From Mesobacillus persicus (GTDB lineage Bacteria > Bacillota > Bacilli > Bacillales > Cytobacillaceae): DNA of 64,000 nt. Below are positions 44,022-52,599 of the stretch, piece after piece (within the stretch, counting starts at the first letter, position 1; each line of letters opens with the position of its first letter). The stretch spans positions 207,954 to 271,953 of the forward strand of contig NZ_FOBW01000005.1 of NCBI RefSeq assembly GCF_900109925.1, written 5' to 3'. Made by a program: the position numbers and the translations under genes. The notes below the pieces were generated by a model. The model was not told the origin of the DNA, did no database searches, and saw only the letters and a program-made list of their open reading frames with translations.

Positions 44022-44073
44022 GTGTAGTAACTACACTACAGTTGTAGGGATGTTGTAGTTTAATCACTACACA
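44022..44073. promoter_or_regulatory. Candidate enhancer (UAS) dyads for the sigma-54 regulator
   Basis: Three overlapping inverted repeats built from TGTAGT/ACTACA: GTGTAGT-A-ACTACAC (44022-44036), CTACA-GT-TGTAG (44036-44047), GTAGT-N6-ACTAC (44055-44070). They lie 45-95 bp upstream of the -24 and just beyond the regulator's stop codon. Confidence 0.6.
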
Positions 44074-44090
44074 TACAGTAAAAAAAAGAG

Positions 44091-45899
44091 TTAATGAATC
44101 CCATGTTTTTTTAGCTTCTGATATAGCGTTGTGCGGTGAATGCCGAGAACATCCGCTGCCTTTGATTTATTGCCCCCAGCATTTTTTAACGCCTGAATAA
44201 TGACTTCTTTTTCACGTTTGAAGACATCATCTCGTGCCACTTCTATTAAAGAAGGGCCGGTTGAATTCTTTTCCAATGTGAAAGACTCCTCTCTCATGGA
44301 TACAGGCAAATGTTGCACATCAATCACATCTCCGTCCACCATAGTGACAAGTCGTTCCACGGAATTAACCATCTCGCGAATATTTCCTCGCCATGAATAG
44401 TTGCGAAAGATTGCTACTGCCTGAGACGTGAAAGTTTTCACGGGAACCTGATACTTTCCACAAACCTCCTTCAGGTAATGCGCCAAGAGGATGGGAATAT
44501 CCGTCTTCCGTTCGCGAAGCGGCGGAATATGGAGCTGAATAATGTTCAAACGATAAAACAGATCTTCACGAAATTCAGCTTGATTGACCATTTCTTTTAG
44601 GTCTCTATTCGTCGCACAAACAATGCGAACATTCATTTGATACTTATTGATTCCGCCGACCCTTTCAACCTCTCTTTCCTGGAGAACGCGCAACAGCTTC
44701 GTTTGCATCACTAGTGGCATCTCACCAATTTCATCTAGAAAGATTGTCCCATTTTGGGCCAACTCAAATTTACCTGGCTTTCCACCCTTTCGAGCTCCTG
44801 TAAAAGCACCTTCCTCATATCCAAACAGTTCTGATTCAAATAAATGTTCTGGAATTGCACCACAATTGACACTAATAAACGGGCCTGTCGAAAATGGGCT
44901 TAAATGATGAATGCTTTTCGCAAACATTTCCTTCCCTGTTCCGCTTTCTCCGGTAATGAGGACGGTTGCATGGGTTCGCGCCGACCTCCGTGCATCCCTC
45001 TTCACCTTTAAGATGCCATCGCTTTCCCCGATAATCTCGTCAATCGTGATGCGGCTGTCCTTTTCTTTTTTTAAGCTTAATAGCTCTATCTTTGGTTCTT
45101 TCTTCCGATGTTCCTCTTGTAGGCGTTCATAAATTCGATAGACATCGGTTACCCCTTCAAAGATTAGCATGCCAATCGCACCGGTAACACGACCATTCTG
45201 CCAAATTGGAATGCGGTGAACAATCATGTCCTGCCCCTGTATCGTCTGCAGGACCCCCCGCTCAGGGATTCCGGTTTTAACTGTCTCATGGAGGTTAGTA
45301 TTATCAATGACTTCCGTGACATGCCTTCCGATTGCATCTTCGCTTTTCACCCCTGTGAACCGACTATAGGCCTTATTAAATTCAAGCAATACTCCATGTT
45401 CGTCAACTACAGCAATGCCTTCGTAAGCGCTCTCTAAAATGACATGAAGGGCATCTACTGTATTTTGTCTTTGCTCTAATTTATATGTATATTTGAAGAA
45501 TCCATCGAGGGCGTCTCGGATGGTAATTAAGCCTACAAGTCTTTCTTGCTTGTCCAAAACCGGCATTGCGTTTTCAGAGTGTGAAACAACATCCATTATG
45601 GAATCGTCCGGTTTCACGTAGGCCGGTGTCGCAATCAATGCTCTGCTAACAGGAGATTCGGGTTGTTTTGTTTTTACAAGTACCTTTATTATCGTTCCTA
45701 ACGTGACCATCCCTAAATAACGATTGCTTTCATCAACAACCGGCAGCCCCTCAACGCGGAGCTCGTCCATTTTCTCGGCAGCTTTCTGAACCGTGTCTTT
45801 CTCCCAAAGGCAATAAGGACTAGGAGTCATCCAATATCTTACCTGTAGAAGCTCCGTTCGATGCTGCGCTTTTTCCTGCTCAAACCCCAAACTATTCAT
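44091..45899 (-). CDS. Sigma-54-dependent regulator: CBS-PAS-AAA+-Fis
   Basis: 602 residues. CBS pair (about 20-135), PAS (about 145-250: ILESAYEGIAVVDEHGVLLE), AAA+ (about 285-520: Walker A GESGTGKE 317-324, GAFTGA 364-369 contacting sigma-54, Walker B FLDEIGEM 387-394), and Fis-type helix-turn-helix at the end (NAGGNKSKAADVLGIHRTTL). Inputs by CBS and PAS suggest nucleotide/ligand sensing. GGGAGGGGAAG precedes the ATG. It lies directly upstream of the sigma-54 operon on the same strand and is its presumed activator. Confidence 0.95.
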   Translation of the reverse strand: MNSLGFEQEKAQHRTELLQVRYWMTPSPYCLWEKDTVQKAAEKMDELRVEGLPVVDESNRYLGMVTLGTIIKVLVKTKQPESPVSRALIATPAYVKPDDSIMDVVSHSENAMPVLDKQERLVGLITIRDALDGFFKYTYKLEQRQNTVDALHVILESAYEGIAVVDEHGVLLEFNKAYSRFTGVKSEDAIGRHVTEVIDNTNLHETVKTGIPERGVLQTIQGQDMIVHRIPIWQNGRVTGAIGMLIFEGVTDVYRIYERLQEEHRKKEPKIELLSLKKEKDSRITIDEIIGESDGILKVKRDARRSARTHATVLITGESGTGKEMFAKSIHHLSPFSTGPFISVNCGAIPEHLFESELFGYEEGAFTGARKGGKPGKFELAQNGTIFLDEIGEMPLVMQTKLLRVLQEREVERVGGINKYQMNVRIVCATNRDLKEMVNQAEFREDLFYRLNIIQLHIPPLRERKTDIPILLAHYLKEVCGKYQVPVKTFTSQAVAIFRNYSWRGNIREMVNSVERLVTMVDGDVIDVQHLPVSMREESFTLEKNSTGPSLIEVARDDVFKREKEVIIQALKNAGGNKSKAADVLGIHRTTLYQKLKKHGIH

Positions 45900-46179
45900 G
45901 TAACTTCCCCTCCCAATGCAAACATATCAAACTATCAACAGATGAAAGTAGTGTTTTTTCTATAAATCATTGAATATTTAGACTTATTTTTATGGGATTT
46001 GATTAGATTCCCTATCCCGTGTTGTTTTTGTTTTCTTAGGGCTAGCCACTTATTTACAGCGATAGTTTTATTATATCAAAACTAGGGGTCATTTTTTTTG
46101 CGAATCTCAGGTTCTTGAAGTATTGTGACTTTCACAAATTGTACCGGGGATAGGTGTTTAGTCGCATATTCTGCAATAA
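45900..46179. other. Intergenic region
   Basis: AT-rich, divergent region between the sigma-54 regulator and the LysM gene. No gene seen; the WalR-like site is listed separately. Confidence 0.4.
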
Positions 46180-46196
46180 TGTTATCAACTTGTCAT
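46180..46196 (+). promoter_or_regulatory. WalR-type box upstream of the LysM/3D gene
   Basis: TGTTAT-CAACT-TGTCAT against TGT(A/T)A(A/T/C)-N5-TGT(A/T)A(A/T/C): one mismatch (C at the fourth base of the second half). About 97 nt before the start. WalR controls yocH in B. subtilis. Confidence 0.45.
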
Positions 46197-46292
46197 TCTC
46201 GTAAATGAATTAATATCTCCCTGTTCTTTTTCTGTAAGACTACTATGGTAAGCTTGTCCCAAGATGAGAACAGCCAATGGGAGGCAAAGAGA

Positions 46293-47156
46293 ATGAAACA
46301 AAAATTGGTATCATTAATTGCAACAGCGACAATCATCGCGACAGCTGCAACGACAACTCAGGCGGAGGAAGTCACTGTACATAAGGGCGACACTTTATGG
46401 GGATATTCACAGGAATATGGTGTAACGGTGGAGGCTATTAAACGATGGAACAATCTATCTAGTGATCTAATCCATCCAAATGATGTTCTTCAAGTCTCAC
46501 CTTTTAAAAGTGTAACGGTTAAGAAGGGCGACACGCTTTGGGATCTTGCGCGGGCAAATGGGGTTTCGGTCGGTCATTTAATGGACACGAATGACCTTAC
46601 TTCTGATCTCATTCACCCTGGTTTGAATTTAACCATCTATCCGGATGGTGAAAGTTCCACAAAAGGGCAAACGAATAGGATAATAGACGAAACGTCCAAG
46701 ACGAACGATGACCAAGCAAAACTGACAACCCAAAATAAGGTACCAGAGGAAACCACAAAAGAGAAGGGCTCACAAGCTGTGTCAATTAAAACTGATACTA
46801 ATACCGTAGAAGCACCGCAGCCAGAGGTTCAAGCCAGCACACCTCCAGCTGAGAAAGAAGCAGTAAGCAAGGAAATTACCGTAGAAGCAACAGCCTACAC
46901 AGCTAGTTGCAAAGGCTGTTCCGGTATTACCAGCACCGGTATCAATCTACTAGAAAACCCAGATGCAAAAGTCATCTCCGTAGATCCAACTGTTATTCCA
47001 CTTGGTTCCAAAGTACATGTGGAGGGATATGGATATGCAACTGCGGCAGATACTGGCGGAGCCATCAAGGGCAACAAAATTGATGTTTTTATCCCTGATT
47101 ATGACGATGCAGTCCAGTATGGAAGAAAACAGGTGAAAGTAAAAATTATTGAATAA
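46293..47156 (+). CDS. LysM-LysM-3D secreted cell-wall protein (YocH-like)
   Basis: 287 residues from ATG 46293, which has GGGAGG 8 nt upstream. Signal peptide with Ala-rich core (LIATATIIATAATTTQA). Two LysM repeats (VTVHKGDTLWGYSQEYGVTV and VTVKKGDTLWDLARANGVSV), a Thr/Lys/Glu-rich linker to about residue 205, then a 3D domain with Asp triad (ATAADTGGAIKGNKIDVFIP). The 3D domain has the barwin/MltA-type fold of lytic transglycosylases. It binds peptidoglycan and probably cleaves it outside the cell, like WalR-controlled YocH. Confidence 0.93.
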   Translation: MKQKLVSLIATATIIATAATTTQAEEVTVHKGDTLWGYSQEYGVTVEAIKRWNNLSSDLIHPNDVLQVSPFKSVTVKKGDTLWDLARANGVSVGHLMDTNDLTSDLIHPGLNLTIYPDGESSTKGQTNRIIDETSKTNDDQAKLTTQNKVPEETTKEKGSQAVSIKTDTNTVEAPQPEVQASTPPAEKEAVSKEITVEATAYTASCKGCSGITSTGINLLENPDAKVISVDPTVIPLGSKVHVEGYGYATAADTGGAIKGNKIDVFIPDYDDAVQYGRKQVKVKIIE

Positions 47157-47163
47157 AGCGAGA

Positions 47164-47190
47164 GCTGTTTCCAATTTGGGACAGCTTTTT
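47164..47190 (+). terminator. Terminator of the LysM/3D gene
   Basis: AGCTGT and ACAGCT arms, then six T. Confidence 0.75.
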
Positions 47191-47654
47191 TCACTATGAA
47201 TCGGCACATTTAGACCCAATGAATGCAGTGCTAATGTCACAACCCGAATAATGGATTAATAGATTAATTAATTTCATTATTTAACTCGCATTTTTATTTA
47301 GTTTCACCGTTGCCACCTCTCATCATTCGATTCCATTAAATGACCGACAGAAACCCGTTTCTTATTTATTGCTGATATTTCCCTCAGATTTTTGGTTTAG
47401 CCTAAGTTATTTTGCTATTTGTATCACTATTGTTTTGTTTAGTTATATAAAAAAAAGAAATTAAAAACACAAAAAGCATCAACAATTAAGATGATGCTTT
47501 TTTTCGTTGATTACTATCCTGTTTTCACGATAACATTTCCCTAGTTAGAAAAAGGAGTTTTATAGTTGAGAATCTAAGCAATTAACATAAACTATGAGGT
47601 TATTAACCTAACCAGACTATGGCAAGGGAATGGGCACTTGATAATTAACTAATT
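47191..47654. other. Intergenic region
   Basis: No gene seen. A bidirectional hairpin with AAAAGCATC and GATGCTTTT arms lies at 47471-47505; on its minus side it faces a lipoprotein gene and may be that gene's distant terminator. Confidence 0.45.
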
Positions 47655-48164
47655 TTAATTCCCCAAGGACACCATAAAATCACCGATTCGGATTAACATA
47701 TCCTCAATTTTATGCTCTTCATTTAAATTTGCTTGTCCAGTTACGATTTCAACTTCTGATTTTTCGCTGCCTTCTTTTTGGTACTGTATTTCCACTGAAA
47801 AATTATAAATTATCTCTTCAGACTTAGTTTTTTCAAAGTCGATATTGTTAACCTTTAGTTGGTAACTATTTCTCAGAGGTTCAGTCATTAATACTGAACC
47901 GTAGCTATTTACGAATGCAACGTAGGACGATTCGTCCGCAAAATAATCTTTATATAGTTTTTCTTCATATTTTCTTAACGGTATCGTCCAATCCTTTTCT
48001 TTCACTATTTGTTTCAATTCTTCACTTGGGCCTGTCAGATTATTTTTAAGTACAGCTTCCATCGTTTGTATATTTTCATCTTGTGTTTTCGTTTCTGTAT
48101 TTTCGGCACAGCCAACTAACATGAACAGAATTGAGGCAGATAGAACAAACAATTTGAATTTCAA
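47655..48164 (-). CDS. Hypothetical lipoprotein
   Basis: 169 residues, signal peptide ending in a MLVGC lipobox at residue 19. Mature part has a linker rich in T/E/Q, then TIPLRKYEEKLYKDYFADES SYVAFVNSYG and a beta-rich half (NNIDFEKTKSEEIIYNFSVE). No family assigned. Monocistronic. Confidence 0.7.
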   Translation of the reverse strand: MKFKLFVLSASILFMLVGCAENTETKTQDENIQTMEAVLKNNLTGPSEELKQIVKEKDWTIPLRKYEEKLYKDYFADESSYVAFVNSYGSVLMTEPLRNSYQLKVNNIDFEKTKSEEIIYNFSVEIQYQKEGSEKSEVEIVTGQANLNEEHKIEDMLIRIGDFMVSLGN

Positions 48165-48204
48165 AATAAAACTCCCCCTTGCTACTTACTTTAACACGGA
48201 TTTT

Positions 48205-48378
48205 CTATTTATTCTGTGAATATTTGCGGTAGCGTAATGCCCATGATGGATCCCTTGCATCATTTACTCCTTGCACTAACCTCGGACTTTTTTCATAGAA
48301 GTTGTCATCTTCACTGAATGGTCGCTAGATCTACTTGTTCCCCCTAACAAATCGAGGCCTCAACCATTTTATAAACAT
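48205..48378 (-). pseudogene. Small protein gene interrupted by two in-frame TAG codons
   Basis: One frame from ATG 48378 to TAG 48205 reads MFIKWLRPRFVRGNK, stop, I, stop, then RPFSEDDNFYEKSPRLVQGV NDARDPSWALRYRKYSQNK. Protein-like text continues on both sides in the same frame, so a conserved 57-residue gene probably lost its integrity at TAG-ATC-TAG (near 48325-48333). No family recognised. Confidence 0.45.
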
Positions 48379-48693
48379 AAGAATTGATCCAACCTTTTTT
48401 ATTTTATTTCCTCCTTTTACCAATTAGACGTTAAGGATTTTTAAAAGTTGCGGATCATTCTTTTTAAACAATTTATTTATGTACTTAACTCAACACACCT
48501 ATTAGGAAAAATTAATGGTAGGACAAAACATTATCCTTGGGTTCCCTCGACAAGAGGAATGTAAAAGGTTTTTAAAGATGAAGGACGAATTAGTACTTTA
48601 AGTAGGAAGCGGTATTTAAGATGGTGTATCATAGAATCTAAAAGTAAGGTGCTCCGTGAGAATTGAAATAAAACAGGATACGTAGGTGATATC
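48379..48693. other. Intergenic region upstream of the response regulator
   Basis: AT-rich, nothing recognised; the promoter of the two-component operon presumably lies in its right half. Confidence 0.4.
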
Positions 48694-49389
48694 ATGAGTG
48701 AACCTCACATTTTAATTGTGGAAGATGAGAAAAAAATCAGCAGAGTTTTGCAGCTGGAATTGGAATATGAAAATTATAAAACGGAAATTGCCGACAATGG
48801 GAAGGATGCTCTTCGTCTGATGCAGGAAAAAGACTGGGATCTTGTACTTTTAGATATTATGATCCCTGAATTGAGCGGGCTAGAAGTGCTACGAAGAATT
48901 AGAAAAGTGGACGAAAGTATGCCGATTATTCTTTTAACTGCCAGAGATGAGATACACGACAAAGTCAGCGGACTCGACTTGGGTGCGAACGACTATATTA
49001 CAAAGCCCTTCCAGATTGAAGAGCTGTTGGCACGGATTCGTGTTCACCTTCGAACACCTAAAAAGACACAGAAGGAAAATGAGAGTAAGCTCTCCATTGG
49101 AGAACTGCAGGTTCATTTAGATCGACATGAAGTTATAAGAGGAACAACTCTCATTGACTTAACAAGAAGGGAATTCGATTTACTTGTCTGCTTGTTAAGA
49201 AATAAGAACATTGTAATGTCAAGGGAGCAGCTTCTTGAACAAGTATGGGGCTACGATTATTTCGGTGAGACAAATGTAGTTGATGTCTATATTCGCTATT
49301 TACGAAAAAAGATAGATAAGAACTTTGATCCCGCCTACATCCAAACGGTCCGTGGTATAGGGTATACGATAAAGGATATTCATTCATGA
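48694..49389 (+). CDS. OmpR/PhoB-type response regulator (YkoG-like)
   Basis: 231 residues. Receiver: acidic pair VEDEKK, phosphoacceptor in LVLLDIMIPELSGLEVL, Thr in ILLTARDE, Lys in YITKPF. C-terminal winged helix: LTRREFDLLVCLLRNKNIVM, NVVDVYIRYLRKKID, TVRGIGY. Stop overlaps the kinase start by 4 bp. The regulator-kinase-PepSY arrangement is the same as ykoGHI of B. subtilis. Confidence 0.93.
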   Translation: MSEPHILIVEDEKKISRVLQLELEYENYKTEIADNGKDALRLMQEKDWDLVLLDIMIPELSGLEVLRRIRKVDESMPIILLTARDEIHDKVSGLDLGANDYITKPFQIEELLARIRVHLRTPKKTQKENESKLSIGELQVHLDRHEVIRGTTLIDLTRREFDLLVCLLRNKNIVMSREQLLEQVWGYDYFGETNVVDVYIRYLRKKIDKNFDPAYIQTVRGIGYTIKDIHS

Positions 49390-50747
49390 AATTGAAAACT
49401 AAAATTCTGCTGTCTTCAAGTTTGTTCATGCTTGTGACTATTTTGGTTGTGAACCTGTCAATTTACTATTTCTTTTACAAAGTGAGCACCAATACAGAAC
49501 TGAACGAACTCGAACTGGTGATTCATGATGTGACTCAAGCATTAAATGAAAATCCAAATGTTGACCATAGTGAATTGCTGGAGGCCTACCTCCCTGCAAA
49601 TGGGACGATCCGGATTATTCTTGAAAATGAAGTAAGATATATTGAGCAAACCCGTTCCCTGGATTATACGACCCTTCCCTGGAAATTCTCACAGCAAGAA
49701 TCACAGCAAGTGATTTCCAAGAAGGATGCGCCAGACATAGCAGTTGTTGAACAGCCGATTATTTGGAGATCAGGCGATTATGCTGGTGATGTTGTGACGA
49801 TTCAAGTTTCAAATCAACTTGTTTCCTTGCATGAAACTTTGCGCATTTTATTTTATGTGCTGACCATCCTGTCTCTCATTGTCCTGATTCCTATTATGAT
49901 TGGCAGTTCATTCTTAAGCCGATTTTTGCTGTTGCCAATACAAAATCTAATCAAAACGATGAATGACAATATGACCCATGGGAAGTGGCAAAAGATTGAC
50001 ATTCATCATCAATCACAAGATGAGCTGCATGAGATGGAACTCACTTTTAACCAGATGATTGACTATCTAAAAGTCAGTTATGAAAAACAGGAAATGTTTG
50101 TTTCTGATGCCTCCCATGAACTCAAAACCCCGATTCAAATCATTAAGAGTTATGCCCAATTATTAGAGCGCAGAGCGAATGCAAATCCTGAATTAATTAA
50201 AGAGTCCGTCCTTGCCATTGATTCTGAAGCAAACCGAATGAATAGGCTAGTCGAGCAGATGCTGTCACTGGCAAAACATAAACAGCTTCAATCAAAGGTG
50301 CCGGTCAGTATGGTGAAGGTCGTCGATGAAATTGTGAAAACCTTTGATGGCATAACCGAAAGAGACATCCAGATTAAAAAAGAGAATCATACGATGATGG
50401 TGAAAGCAGACCATGATCAGATGAAGCAATTGTTTTATATATTAATGGATAATGCCTTGAAATATAGTCAAGACACCATTGATGTCCGGCTATTTGAGGA
50501 AGCTGGAAAGGCGGTTGTCGAAGTTCAGGATTATGGTAAAGGAATTTCACAACAGGACTTGAAACATATCTTCGACCGTTTTTATCGAATTGATAAAGCT
50601 AGGAACAGGGAAACCGGCGGTACTGGATTGGGGCTTGCGATAGCAAAATCCATTGCCGAAGCGAATGATGGAGAAATATCTGTAATAAGTGAACTTCATT
50701 CCGGCTCAACGTTCACCGTGAAGTTCCCAATTTTAACCGAAGAGTAA
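49386..50747 (+). CDS. Sensor histidine kinase (YkoH-like)
   Basis: 453 residues with two membrane segments (about 9-29 and 155-178), an extracytoplasmic domain between them, a HAMP region, HisKA (FVSDASHELKTPIQIIKSYA) and HATPase domains (NALKYS N-box, DYGKGI, FYRIDKARN, GGTGLGLAI). Partner of the response regulator. The signal sensed is unknown; PepSY protein downstream is a natural candidate for the input or the target. Confidence 0.93.
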   Translation: MKLKTKILLSSSLFMLVTILVVNLSIYYFFYKVSTNTELNELELVIHDVTQALNENPNVDHSELLEAYLPANGTIRIILENEVRYIEQTRSLDYTTLPWKFSQQESQQVISKKDAPDIAVVEQPIIWRSGDYAGDVVTIQVSNQLVSLHETLRILFYVLTILSLIVLIPIMIGSSFLSRFLLLPIQNLIKTMNDNMTHGKWQKIDIHHQSQDELHEMELTFNQMIDYLKVSYEKQEMFVSDASHELKTPIQIIKSYAQLLERRANANPELIKESVLAIDSEANRMNRLVEQMLSLAKHKQLQSKVPVSMVKVVDEIVKTFDGITERDIQIKKENHTMMVKADHDQMKQLFYILMDNALKYSQDTIDVRLFEEAGKAVVEVQDYGKGISQQDLKHIFDRFYRIDKARNRETGGTGLGLAIAKSIAEANDGEISVISELHSGSTFTVKFPILTEE

Positions 50748-50853
50748 ATGAAAAATGTTTCTCATTTTCTCATCAAATTCTAATCTTGATCAAATCCTCC
50801 TTTCATAAACCCTGGATATACTGAGAGTAAGATATCAACAGGAGGGAATAAAA

Positions 50854-51525
50854 ATGAAGAAAAAAATCATTATGGCTTTTGGAGCATTATCTATTGCAGG
50901 TATCATTGGGTTCACCGCTTTTCAATCAGAGATTGTCAATGCCGAACCGAAACTGTCTAAGGAAGAAATACGGAAACAAGTCACTTCTCAGTATCCAGGG
51001 ACGATCAACGAATTAGAATTGGAAAGAGACGATAACATCACCTTTTATGAGGTTGAAGTCATGTTAGAAGACAAGGAATACGAACTACAAATTCATGCCG
51101 ACACAGGTGAAGTATTAAAGCTTGAAGAAAAGGCGATTTCCCCAAAAACCGTAACGGACACTGCTGGAAATAACCAGGATGATGACCGCCAAGGCGAAAA
51201 TAAGGCTGAAAGTGGCGAAAACAATAAGAATGCAGCTCCCACCAATGATACCGCTGTAAATGGCAGCGATGATGACCAAGGTGAAAAAACAACTAAAAAT
51301 GATGCTGCCACTCAGACGGTGATCAGCAATGAAGAAGCTAAGAAAATCGCTTTAGAAGAATTCCCTGGAAGCATCGTAGAATTGGAATTGGATGAAGACG
51401 ACGGCCGCCATAGCTATGAAATAGAAATTGTGAATGGAAATAGAAAAGCCGAAATCGAGATCGATGCCTATACCGGCAAGATAATCGTATTAGAAATCGA
51501 AACAGATGACGGGGATGATGATTAA
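50854..51525 (+). CDS. Secreted PepSY-domain protein
   Basis: 223 residues. Signal peptide IIMAFGALSIAGIIGFTAF, then two PepSY units (about 35-90 and 160-215), each with the family pattern 'E(I/A)...QYPG-I-ELELE.D...YEVEV......EI.ID.TG.VL.LE'. Between them an Asn/Asp/Glu-rich linker. The C-terminus ends in DDGDDD, very acidic. PepSY proteins are thought to inhibit extracytoplasmic proteases or bind metal. AGGAGGG precedes the ATG, 106 nt after the kinase. Confidence 0.88.
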   Translation: MKKKIIMAFGALSIAGIIGFTAFQSEIVNAEPKLSKEEIRKQVTSQYPGTINELELERDDNITFYEVEVMLEDKEYELQIHADTGEVLKLEEKAISPKTVTDTAGNNQDDDRQGENKAESGENNKNAAPTNDTAVNGSDDDQGEKTTKNDAATQTVISNEEAKKIALEEFPGSIVELELDEDDGRHSYEIEIVNGNRKAEIEIDAYTGKIIVLEIETDDGDDD

Positions 51526-51535
51526 ATCAATTGTA

Positions 51536-51571
51536 GAAGCAAAGGGACGGACCTTTTGCTTCTATTTTTAA
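51536..51571. repeat. Partial copy of the GGGACGG palindromic repeat
   Basis: AGAAGCAAAGGGACGGACC then TTTTGCTTCT: both arm ends preserved but truncated. Lies after the PepSY gene. Confidence 0.55.
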
Positions 51572-51611
51572 TTATTTGCATAGCCAAGAAGCTGGAAGCA
51601 AAAAATCGCAT

Positions 51612-51640
51612 AAAAAAAGACTCTCAAAGAGAGCCTTTCT
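51612..51640 (-). terminator. Terminator of cspC
   Basis: Minus strand GGCTCTC, TTT, GAGAGTC, then seven T. Confidence 0.8.
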
Positions 51641-51653
51641 GAATCTATGTTGG

Positions 51654-51854
51654 TTATGCTTTTTGAACATTTGTAGCTTGGGGTCCGCGTTGACCTTGTT
51701 CTACTTCAAATGTAACTTTTTGGCCTTCATCTAGAGACTTGAAGCCTTCGCCTTGGATAGCTGAGAAATGAACGAATACATCGTCTCCGCCTTCGCGCTC
51801 GATAAATCCAAATCCTTTTTCTGCATTAAACCATTTTACTGTACCTTGTTCCAT
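51654..51854 (-). CDS. cspC: Cold shock protein CspC
   Basis: 66 residues, [32 protein letters not shown], ending [13 protein letters not shown]1 (KGFGFI) and RNP2 (VFVHF) intact, near-identical to the B. subtilis CspC sequence. A nucleic-acid chaperone of the OB fold. AAGGAGG lies 9 nt upstream. The 217-nt upstream space, rich in stem-forming sequence, fits the long structured leader of csp genes. Not found with the neighbours in an operon. Confidence 0.93.
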   Translation of the reverse strand: MEQGTVKWFNAEKGFGFIEREGGDDVFVHFSAIQGEGFKSLDEGQKVTFEVEQGQRGPQATNVQKA

Positions 51855-52071
51855 TTAATTATTTCCTCCTTGGTGCTGTGCACGCATTGTGTATGGACTA
51901 TCCTTGTTTAGGTCTTCAGGCCAAAAGTATTTAAACTTTACGAGCCCTCCGAACAGACAAGAATAATTCTCCCAAAGAATAACAAAAAATGTTCATGAAT
52001 GCAAATTCCTTAAAAGATAGGTATCTGTCCCCATGTTACGTATATACTCTGCGGTTTGTTCTGTTATGGAT

Positions 52072-52329
52072 TCAAAAGGTACGATTGCCCCATTTTATAC
52101 GTGCCTGTTGCGACCCTCTCGTGCCCGTTTCCCCGAACAATTCAATCTCGCCCTCATCGATGGTGATTAACCCCATAACGATGCGCATGAACGTCGACTT
52201 TCCCGCGCCGTTCTCCCCGATTAAGCCGTAAATCATCCCCCGTTTTATTTCAATCGATACTTTATCGAGTGCTTTATGCTTGCCGTAAATCTTTGAAATA
52301 TTTTTTGCTTTAAGAATCGTTTCCGACAT
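52072..52329 (-). pseudogene. Truncated ABC transporter ATP-binding protein gene
   Basis: Starts normally (ATG 52329, AAAGGATG upstream), MSETILKAKNISKIYGKHKA, with intact Walker A GENGAGKST. After ELFGETGTRGSQQARIK the frame reads WGNRTF and stops; the alternative frame (KMGAIVP...) would continue the usual text, so a one-base deletion is likely. No signature, Walker B or permease follows. A relic of a bacitracin/lantibiotic-type (BcrA) transporter. Confidence 0.75.
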
Positions 52330-52599
52330 CACGATCATCCTTTCGAAGCTGATAGATATAGAATAAATGCTAGGTTTAAATAATTTGACTAGAAAAGTAT
52401 AAAGAAAGTGTAAAGAAAGTTGCCTAGTGATTGGTTCTTCATTCTAATCTTAGGCAATCGTTTTTTAATCCCTTTCGATTATGTCCTTTCCTCAGGTTCT
52501 ATTAAGCAAACTTGTTAGGAATCCGCAGACATAGGAATAGGAAAAGAGGCAGAAGCTATGTAAAAATAATTAATTTTCTTAATCTAAAGGAGAATGTTT

